The notes beneath the pieces are model-generated. The model was not told the DNA's origin, did no database searches, and worked only from the letters and a program-made list of their open reading frames with translations. DNA of 6,354 nucleotides from DRPN01 sp964383915. GTDB taxonomy: Bacteria > Bacteroidota > Bacteroidia > Bacteroidales > VadinHA17. The stretch lies in contig CAYLJE010000139.1 in assembly GCA_964383915.1 (NCBI GenBank), positions 1 to 6,354 of the forward strand, in the 5' to 3' direction. Shown piece by piece: positions 1 to 4,461 of the stretch (within the stretch, counting starts at the first letter, position 1; each line of letters starts with the position of its first letter). The position numbers were made by a program, and so were the translations under genes.

Positions 1-1
1 C

Positions 2-82
2 GCTGGCCTCCACACATATTATCAGCCGGGCAGTGTACCCGGCTTCAGAATTGAACGTGATCTTTATCTGCTCCTATCTCTA
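2..82 (+). pseudogene. Possible 3' tail of an upstream gene cut by the window edge
   Basis: One plus-strand frame is open from base 2 to a TAA at 80-82 and reads like protein at first (GLHTYYQPGSVPGF, then RIERDLYLLLSL). The ending, with alternating hydrophobic and charged residues, could be the last strand of an outer-membrane barrel or another protein C-terminus, but I cannot assign a family. A 7-bp inverted repeat (24-30 with 38-44, loop of 7) lies inside it and lacks a T tract, so it is not a convincing terminator. Another frame stays open to about 196, but its AT-rich translation looks non-coding. Only about 26 residues are visible, so this is a guess from composition; the piece could equally be intergenic. 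Confidence 0.2.
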
Positions 83-261
83 TAAAATTAATTTCATATC
101 ATTTCGATATTTCAAGACATATATCTCGCATACTCTTATCCAACTCATTTATAAATACTATTCGTCTGTATTTGGCTGGACATACAAAAAGATATAATAA
201 TACAGTTACATTATGACTCTTATGTATATACTCACTCACATAACAAACTTAATTATTTTTT
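83..261. other. AT-rich non-coding stretch
   Basis: This stretch is strongly AT-rich compared with the genes on the right, and I find no credible coding region in it. The box TGTATTTG at 167-174 is one base off the Bacteroidota -7 consensus TAnnTTTG, but no matching upstream TTTG element is apparent, so I do not call a promoter. The change to protein-like codons at about 262 probably marks where the downstream glycosidase fragment was truncated. Confidence 0.5.
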
Positions 262-559
262 CTCGAAGCAGAGCTTCGGGGAATTAACCCTGATGAGATT
301 AAAATGCGATGGGCCGTGGATTACCTCCGTGGTTAAAGATATGAATGATCAGGCCCCTGGCAAAATTATTCCCAGCATTCAGGTACGACAGGAATACAGA
401 ACCGATCAGGTCACCGATCAGGAATTTGAGACCTATCTGAAAAATGCTCTGAACCAACCTTCAAAAGGAGTTATTTTCTGGTCGTGGGAACATCTTGAAA
501 AAGAACCGGGGAAGAAAAAGATCATTGAGACATATCTGAATCCTGACAAATACAACTGA
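262..559 (+). pseudogene. Frameshifted C-terminal fragment of a TIM-barrel glycosidase-like protein
   Basis: Two frames together give one continuous protein end. Bases 262-333 read LEAELRGINPDEIKMRWAV then DYLRG before a TAA at 334-336. The adjacent frame then takes over from about 325-337 and continues VVKDMNDQAPGKIIPSIQV and so on to the TGA at 557-559. The join implies a one-base indel near 325-337. The late segment GVIFWSWEHLEKEPGKK resembles the final beta strands of TIM-barrel glycosidase-like proteins, where a GVxFWSWE strand is followed by a closing helix. That family link is from memory of such sequences and no specific GH family is assigned. An ATG at 293 gives an apparent 88-aa ORF, but its first 13 or so residues are out of the real frame. 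A stop at 250-252 and AT-rich DNA upstream show the N-terminal barrel is missing. The GH30 pseudogene starts 26 bp downstream, suggesting a former operon. Confidence 0.6.
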
Positions 560-585
560 CTGTTTATAAACCTATTACGAAAGTT

Positions 586-1603
586 ATGAAAAAAACAAGC
601 ATTGTTTTATTTTTCGGTATCCTTTTGAGCACATGCAACATGAATGAAAAAAACCCGTCTGGACCAACTGCAAAAGATACGGCTCTGAGGCTGGCGTCTT
701 CCGGGACAAAAGCTTTTGAACCTGCTATACAACCGGTGGAAACGGAAATAGCGGTGTTCGTGAATCCAACCAAAATTTTTCAGACATTTCCGGGCATTGG
801 CGGTGTTCTTACCGACGCCTCGGCAGAGGTATTTGCAAAACTTTCTGAGAAAAAACAACAGGAATTGCTGAAAGCCTATTATGATCCACAAGAGGGGATC
901 GGTTATACCCTGGCGCGAACCACTATTCATAGTTGTGATTTCAGTAGTGCAAGCTATACCTAAGTTTCAGACAAAAACAAAGAGTTGGAATCCTTTTCCA
1001 TCAATCATGATCAGCAATATAGAATACCCCTGATCAGCCACAGGGCTAATACCATCTTCGGTGATCCTGAAGCATCGAAGTATGCATGGGGTATCGGGTT
1101 TCACTGGTATGAAACCTGACCCTCCAAAAATCTTATATTCACCGAAGGAACTGCCGAAAGTTTTCGTGAAGAAGGTTACCAGCGTTGATCGAATGCCGAG
1201 CGTTACGGACGGTCAATGATCAATGATCTGAATAATGGCACCGTGGCCTGGACTGATGGGAATATCCTGCTAGATGAAACCGGCGGGCCAAACCACGTTG
1301 GAAATTTCTGTTTCGCCCCCGTACATGCTGATACCAGAACAGGCGAACTCATCTATACACCTTCTTACTATTATATCGGCCATCTCTCCAAATTCATTAG
1401 TCCGGGAGCCAGAAAGGTGAGTACGTCATCCAGCAGGAGTCCGTTGCTAAGTACTTCATTTCTAAATACAGATGGCAAAATGGCCACCATCGTTATGAAT
1501 CAATCTGACAGAAAGATAACCTATAAGCTATATGTTGGCAGCCGGGCCCCGGGCCGTAGAGACAGTTATCCCGGCCCATGCCATCCAGACTCTGGTATAT
1601 TGA
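586..1603 (+). pseudogene. Decayed GH30 glucosylceramidase-like lipoprotein
   Basis: The intact family is retaining beta-glycosidases (GH30; glucosylceramidase or beta-1,6-glucanase type), usually near 480-500 residues. The ATG at 586 begins a lipoprotein-type signal ending LLSTC (Cys at residue 17), followed by the GH30 motifs FPGIGGVLTDASAEVF and LARTTIHSCDFSSASYT. Damage in the same frame: TAA at 961-963 replacing the Tyr of SYTYV; a jump near 1033-1041 from YRIPLI to a segment reading GDPEASKYAWGIGFHWYET; TGA at 1117-1119 where YETW has Trp; a shorter deletion just after it; and TGA at 1186-1188. The first deletion removes roughly 150 residues with the NEP acid/base region. The nucleophile motif NLIFTEG survives (Glu at 1144-1146), as does GTVAWTDGNILLDETGGPNH. 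A one-base shift between about 1535 and 1553 moves the C-terminus AVETVIPAHAIQTLVY into the next frame, ending at TGA 1601-1603. An apparent 152-aa ORF from 1216 is only the remaining C-terminal part. Confidence 0.88.
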
Positions 1604-1642
1604 CGGCAGTTTACCGGGGGATTACATTGTTTTATGTTTTGT

Positions 1643-1831
1643 TCAATCTTTTCCCGGTTTCCAGTCCCGAATAATAAGCCGGTCGCGGTAAAGGGTAACT
1701 TCCAGTTTTTGTTTGCTTCTCCATTTCAGCTTCCGGATGAACTCTTTGGGCAGAGTTATGCCATAACTTGCGCCGCCCGAAACTTTTGTCAGACTACGGA
1801 TATTCCTGTCTTCTAAACTTCTACGTGCCAT
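1643..1831 (-). CDS. SpoVT/AbrB-fold DNA-binding protein, antitoxin-like, orphan
   Basis: This 62-aa protein starts at the ATG on the minus strand (1829-1831) and ends at TGA 1643-1645. The AbrB/MazE/SpoVT swapped-hairpin pattern covers about residues 10-56: RNIRSLTKVSGGASYGITLP, then KEFIRKLKW, then a beta pair ending LIIRDWKP. The N-terminus is basic (MARRSLEDRNIR), as in related short MazE/AbrB-like proteins. Such proteins dimerise to bind DNA, often as antitoxins that repress their own promoter. No toxin gene (PemK, MazF or PIN) is present on either side: downstream is the 3' end of the GH30 pseudogene, convergent with a 39-bp gap, and upstream is non-coding. It may therefore be a stand-alone regulator or the survivor of a broken module. 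Two near-identical palindromes just upstream support self-binding. Family confidence is good; specific function is unknown. Confidence 0.8.
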   Translation of the reverse strand: MARRSLEDRNIRSLTKVSGGASYGITLPKEFIRKLKWRSKQKLEVTLYRDRLIIRDWKPGKD

Positions 1832-1841
1832 AACATTTTAT

Positions 1842-1857
1842 TTAATAACGTTATTAA
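1842..1857. promoter_or_regulatory. Perfect 16-bp palindrome, proximal operator candidate
   Basis: TTAATAACGTTATTAA is a perfect inverted repeat lying 10 bp upstream of the start codon of the AbrB-like gene, which reads leftwards. A second copy differing at one base lies 24 bp further upstream (centre to centre). Paired dyads directly before an AbrB/MazE-fold gene fit an autorepressor binding site. Binding by this protein is inferred. Confidence 0.6.
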
Positions 1858-1865
1858 TAAATGCT

Positions 1866-1881
1866 TTAATAACGTTGTTAA
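1866..1881. promoter_or_regulatory. Second copy of the palindrome, distal operator candidate
   Basis: TTAATAACGTTGTTAA matches the proximal palindrome at 15 of 16 positions, with one base breaking the symmetry. It lies immediately downstream of the minus-strand -7-like box at 1886-1893, so a bound dimer would cover the likely transcription start. That is the arrangement expected for repression, by inference. Confidence 0.55.
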
Positions 1882-1885
1882 TTTA

Positions 1886-1893
1886 CAAAAATA
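1886..1893 (-). promoter_or_regulatory. Candidate -7 box for the AbrB-like gene
   Basis: Read on the minus strand this is TATTTTTG, which fits the Bacteroidota sigma-ABfr -7 consensus TAnnTTTG. I see no clear TTTG element about 20 bp upstream, so only half of the promoter is supported. Its position, about 55 bp before the start codon and abutting the distal palindrome, is plausible for a self-regulated gene. Confidence 0.35.
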
Positions 1894-1990
1894 GGGTTTA
1901 TATTTATAAGATTTTATGTAAAGTGCTGTAATTTAATTAATTGTCGTCTGCTCTTAGCTAAAGTCTTTGGTATATGTTCACATAGTTAAT

Positions 1991-2116
1991 AATTTTAATG
2001 GTGTTCACGAGCTCATTATCGTTCGGTTGTTACCTCACAAATTATATTATTTTTTAAAGGTGTTCGGTGAACCGACAACGCCCTAGGCGTTGGAGCTCAC
2101 GAATACCTATAAAATT
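1991..2116. repeat. 126-bp imperfect inverted-repeat element with internal hairpins
   Basis: The arms 1991-2014 and 2093-2116 are 24 bases each and complementary at 19 of 24 positions, including uninterrupted runs AATTTTA and GAGCTC. Inside them, GTTCGGTT (2021-2028) can pair with AACCGACAAC (2070-2079) with a 2-nt bulge. Alternatively, CAACGCC (2076-2082) pairs with GGCGTTG (2086-2092) in a tight 7-bp hairpin with a 3-nt loop directly against the right arm. The heptamer GGTGTTC occurs twice (2000-2006, 2059-2065). There is no ORF. The fold could be a small structured RNA, a MITE-like element, or a recombination or transposon-end remnant. I tested it against the integron attC core consensus by eye and it does not fit. 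Confidence 0.55.
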
Positions 2117-2132
2117 AACCATTCATGAGTAA

Positions 2133-2214
2133 CCCTCATCCTTAAAAGCATAGGACCTTTATACATCTGCTTTTGTTTTTGTACCTCTAAAATAGACCAA
2201 CTTAAGGATGAGGG
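2133..2214. repeat. 82-bp element bounded by a perfect 13-bp inverted repeat
   Basis: CCCTCATCCTTAA (2133-2145) is exactly complementary to TTAAGGATGAGGG (2202-2214), and pairing extends two more bases past a one-base bulge (AA at 2131-2132, TT at 2216-2217). A second inverted pair, AAAAGCA (2144-2150) and TGCTTTT (2168-2174), lies within the left half. There is no coding capacity and no obvious target-site duplication at the flanks. The size and ends fit a MITE-like element or a deletion derivative of an insertion sequence; a long-range stem in a leader is the alternative. It sits 16 bp after the previous inverted-repeat element and about 70 bp before the sigma factor promoter box. Confidence 0.55.
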
Positions 2215-2263
2215 GTTCAGAAATAATAACTTGCGGAATTGCTGTCAGAAAACATAATCAGAA

Positions 2264-2292
2264 TGTTTTTTCCGAATTATGCACTACCTTTG
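2264..2292 (+). promoter_or_regulatory. Candidate promoter of the sigma/FecR/receptor operon
   Basis: TACCTTTG at 2285-2292 matches the Bacteroidota housekeeping -7 consensus TAnnTTTG exactly. About 20 bp upstream is a T-rich stretch beginning TGTTTTTT (2264-2271), which could serve as a weak -33 element, though a strict TTTG is absent. Transcription from here would give a leader of roughly 70 nt before the TTG at 2372. This is a sequence match only. Confidence 0.4.
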
Positions 2293-2371
2293 AGGGACAT
2301 AATTTTATTTCAGGATAATGAACCTGCTAAATAATTACTCAGGACATTCAATTTAACCTACAAAGATTGAT

Positions 2372-2929
2372 TTGGTCAGTAAAGAACGAGATACGGGAAT
2401 ACTGGACGAGAAAATGCTGGAGACGCTCTTTCGTCTTCATTTTAAAGAGTTGTCTCTCTTTGCGCTGAAGTTTGTGTCCGATGTGGATACGGCAAAGGAA
2501 ATTGTTCATCAGGTATTCATAAGCCTGTGGGAACGAAGAGAATCTGTTGATGTCTCAAAATCATTAAATGCATTTTTGTTTACATCCGTCAGAAACCGTG
2601 CGCTGAACTATCTCCGTGATCTGAAAAAAACGGAGACAAACTCTGAATCCCTTGAGAAAGCTGAACAAATAATAAGTGATGACCCTGCCGGAGAAGGACA
2701 AGACACCTTGCAAAGGAAGCTCTATGAAGCCATCGAAGCATTACCGAAACGCAGCCGTCAGGTTTTTGAACTGAATCGTTTTGAAAACATGACCTACCGG
2801 GAAATTGCTGAAAAACTGGATATTTCTCAGAAAACAGTGGAGACGTTGATGTCCAGGACATTGAAGACACTCCGGGAAAAATTAAAAGATTTACTTATTT
2901 TATTACTTGTTTTTCTTTTTTTTACATAA
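2372..2929 (+). CDS. ECF RNA polymerase sigma factor, FecI-like
   Basis: An alternative sigma factor that would direct RNA polymerase to a small set of promoters and is probably held inactive by the FecR-like protein encoded next. With the TTG start it has 185 residues. Region 2 spans about 20-87 (LFRLHFKELSLFALKFVSD, AKEIVHQVFISLWERR, LNAFLFTSVRNRALNYLRD). Region 4 spans about 114-169 (ALPKRSRQVFELNRFENMTY, REIAEKLDISQKTVETLMSR), a helix-turn-helix that reads the -35 element. The frame is open from 2357 with no ATG before the ATG at 2414 (codon 15), which would give 171 residues; both starts keep region 2 whole. No Shine-Dalgarno sequence is evident. The C-terminus is a hydrophobic run (LLILLLVFLFFT), a tail I recall from other Bacteroidota FecI-type sigmas. 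The FecR gene starts 80 bp downstream, so the pair is probably cotranscribed. Confidence 0.93.
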   Translation: MVSKERDTGILDEKMLETLFRLHFKELSLFALKFVSDVDTAKEIVHQVFISLWERRESVDVSKSLNAFLFTSVRNRALNYLRDLKKTETNSESLEKAEQIISDDPAGEGQDTLQRKLYEAIEALPKRSRQVFELNRFENMTYREIAEKLDISQKTVETLMSRTLKTLREKLKDLLILLLVFLFFT

Positions 2930-2935
2930 ATATTG

Positions 2936-2968
2936 TAAGGGTAAAATTACCTATAGGTGTGTACCTTA
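2936..2968. promoter_or_regulatory. Cluster of GGT/ACC inverted half-sites between sigma and fecR genes
   Basis: The short sigma-to-FecR gap holds overlapping dyads: TAAGG (2936-2940) with CCTTA (2964-2968); GGTAA (2940-2944) with TTACC (2947-2951); the perfect palindrome ACCTATAGGT (2949-2958); and AGGT (2955-2958) with ACCT (2963-2966). It could be an RNA hairpin tuning FecR translation or a protein-binding site. There is no T tract supporting a terminator. Function is inferred and uncertain. Confidence 0.35.
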
Positions 2969-3009
2969 TGAATAAAAATTACAAATTCAACCCATCATAA
3001 CCAACCCGG

Positions 3010-4026
3010 ATGGCCCGGAAACAAAAAAATAAAATACCTGAAGAACTGATCGTTCGTTATTTGAGCGGAGAATCCACCCAGGAAGAGGAAAAATGGCTGA
3101 GAGAATGGATTGCACAAAAAGAAGAAAGCCGTAAGATCTTTGAAGATTCCCGGTTGCTATGGAATGAATCTGATAAGATCAAATCCTTTATGCATCCGGA
3201 TATGGATAAGGAATGGCAACTGTTTCATGATAAGCTTAAACGATTCCGGAGAATAAAATCACAACCTGTGGTGACTTTCCGTGCCAGGAAACGACAGACA
3301 CAGATTTTCCGGATAGCTGCCATGCTGGTTATCGGGCTCTTCCTGGCTGTGTTTGTAAGATTCATCGCAGGACATGCTGGCATGGAACGTTTTACAGCTA
3401 TGACGCCGGCAGAAAAAGTAATGCTCCCCGATGGCTCTGTTGTTACACTGAACCTGGAGAGTACGCTGATCTATCCACGGTCTTTTAAGAACAAAGAAAG
3501 ACGGGTCAAACTGAAAGGGGAAGCTTTCTTTGAGATCAAACACAATGCACAACAACCCTTTATTGTGACCACAGGGAACATTCTTGTAAAAGATATGGGG
3601 ACTACTTTTAATATCAGGTCACAAAAAAAGACCTCTATCATCAAGGTATCCGTGTTCTCCGGAAAGGTTGGTATTTTAGCACCCGGAAAAGCTGACAGTC
3701 TGGTCGTACTTCCGGGAGAACAGGCTATCTGGAACAACCGTTCACATTCGTTGAATAAAACAAATCTTTCAGATCCCAACGAACTGGCCTGGAAAACCAG
3801 AATTATCCAATTTAACGGAAATACCCTCAGGGAGGTATTAAACACACTGGAAGAAGTTTACCATGTCCGGTTTTCAGTGGTGGATGGTCATATGCTCAAC
3901 TGCCGGGTTACAGCTACCTTTGATCATGAAACACTGGATAGTGTAATGAAAACTTTATCAGACATCCTTGATATCTCTTTCCAACCAACGAACAAAGGTT
4001 TTATGGCCAGAGGCAGAGGATGTTGA
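3010..4026 (+). CDS. FecR-like transmembrane anti-sigma factor
   Basis: An inner-membrane regulator that binds the upstream ECF sigma factor in the cytoplasm and receives the receptor signal in the periplasm. The 338 residues show, in order: a cytoplasmic N-terminal helical sigma-binding part (about 8-60, with IPEELIVRYLSGESTQEEE); one membrane helix at about 100-119 after a basic run (FRARKRQTQIFRIAAMLVIG); the FecR beta domain at about 128-222 (EKVMLPDGSVVTLNLESTL, VKLKGEAFFEIKHNAQQPF, VKDMGTTFNI); and a C-terminal DUF4974-type domain at about 266-333 (FNGNTLREVLNTLEEVYHVR). Length is normal for Bacteroidota FecR proteins. ATG 3010 is the first start after an in-frame TAA at 2998-3000. Its TGA stop overlaps the ATG of a 15-codon mini-ORF by one base. 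The C-terminal domain resembles the STN domain of the receptor two genes on. Confidence 0.93.
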   Translation: MARKQKNKIPEELIVRYLSGESTQEEEKWLREWIAQKEESRKIFEDSRLLWNESDKIKSFMHPDMDKEWQLFHDKLKRFRRIKSQPVVTFRARKRQTQIFRIAAMLVIGLFLAVFVRFIAGHAGMERFTAMTPAEKVMLPDGSVVTLNLESTLIYPRSFKNKERRVKLKGEAFFEIKHNAQQPFIVTTGNILVKDMGTTFNIRSQKKTSIIKVSVFSGKVGILAPGKADSLVVLPGEQAIWNNRSHSLNKTNLSDPNELAWKTRIIQFNGNTLREVLNTLEEVYHVRFSVVDGHMLNCRVTATFDHETLDSVMKTLSDILDISFQPTNKGFMARGRGC

Positions 4027-4073
4027 TGAAAAAACAGCTACTTTTGTCCTTAAATAATATAGTTTTGTCATGA
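4026..4073 (+). CDS. 15-codon mini-ORF bridging fecR and the next gene
   Basis: ATG 4026-4028 overlaps the FecR stop (TGATG), and the TGA at 4071-4073 overlaps the next gene's ATG at 4070 (ATGA). The peptide is MKKQLLLSLNNIVLS, which begins like a signal peptide. Stop-start overlap on both sides would let ribosomes pass from FecR through this peptide into the small membrane protein gene, so it may be a translational-coupling leader. It could also be the leftover start of a gene that once followed FecR directly, or chance. Too short for coding statistics. Confidence 0.3.
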   Translation: MKKQLLLSLNNIVLS

Positions 4074-4366
4074 CAAAATACCAATTATACAGGTTTAGTC
4101 TTTTTGCCAGTATCATCCTCATTTTATTTGGTGTTTATTTCAAAATACAACATCACCCCGGCGGAGAAGATTTTTTAATAACAGGCTTAATCCTCGGTCT
4201 GTTATTTATTTTTATCGGAATGGAAGATGTTTACAAAGATCCGAAAAGGTCGCTGCCTGAAAAGGCTGCCTGGCTCATTGGATTCATTTCATTAATTGGC
4301 GGAATCATCTATTATTTTATTGAAATAAAAAAACATCTTCCGGAGAAAAAGACAGAAGATCATTGA
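4070..4366 (+). CDS. Small three-helix membrane protein with a GldL-like motif
   Basis: The 98-residue protein has three predicted membrane helices at about 7-24, 35-50 and 66-84, a short charged loop (MEDVYKDPKRSLPEK) between the second and third, and a charged C-terminal tail (EIKKHLPEKKTEDH). The stretch GVYFKIQHHPGG after the first helix resembles the FKIMHWPGA motif at the start of the gliding/type IX secretion protein GldL and of small proteins related to it. It lacks the rest of GldL, so it is not GldL itself, and I do not know its function. It lies between FecR and the receptor, where such operons normally go straight from one to the other. The start at 4070 overlaps the mini-ORF stop. 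Codon usage and composition match the flanking operon genes, and the frame is clean. Confidence 0.72.
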   Translation: MTKYQLYRFSLFASIILILFGVYFKIQHHPGGEDFLITGLILGLLFIFIGMEDVYKDPKRSLPEKAAWLIGFISLIGGIIYYFIEIKKHLPEKKTEDH

Positions 4367-4461
4367 TCAACAGTTTTGGACGGGTTTCCGGCATCAAAAT
4401 CAAAAAAATCCGGCAGATGGGAAATATCATTTTATTGACCGCGAGAATCAGTCTTTTTCAA

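Noticed and set aside
264..278. Hairpin CGAAGC-AGA-GCTTCG as a regulatory stem.
   Set aside because: It falls inside the readable part of the glycosidase fragment and has no T tract or other context, so it is probably coincidental.
564..930. Minus-strand ORFs opposite the start of the GH30 remnant.
   Set aside because: The plus-strand frame carries clear GH30 motifs here; the reverse translations are rich in unusual residues and match nothing I recognise.
961..1188. TGA at conserved Trp positions could mean TGA is read as Trp in this organism.
   Set aside because: Intact genes in the window use TGG freely for Trp, and FecR and the small membrane protein end in TGA at natural C-termini. The same remnant also has a TAA at a Tyr position, two deletions and a frameshift, so gene decay is the simpler explanation.
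1216..1674. Separate 152-aa protein starting at ATG 1216.
   Set aside because: It is the in-frame continuation of the GH30 remnant after its last stop, and its last 40 or so residues are out of the ancestral frame.
1634..1816. Plus-strand 60-aa ORF opposite the AbrB-like gene.
   Set aside because: The minus strand has a clear AbrB-fold protein with operators upstream; this is its antisense shadow.
1991..2116. Integron attC site.
   Set aside because: The outer and inner core motifs RYYYAAC and GTTRRRY are not met at the expected places, and no integrase or cassette array is visible.
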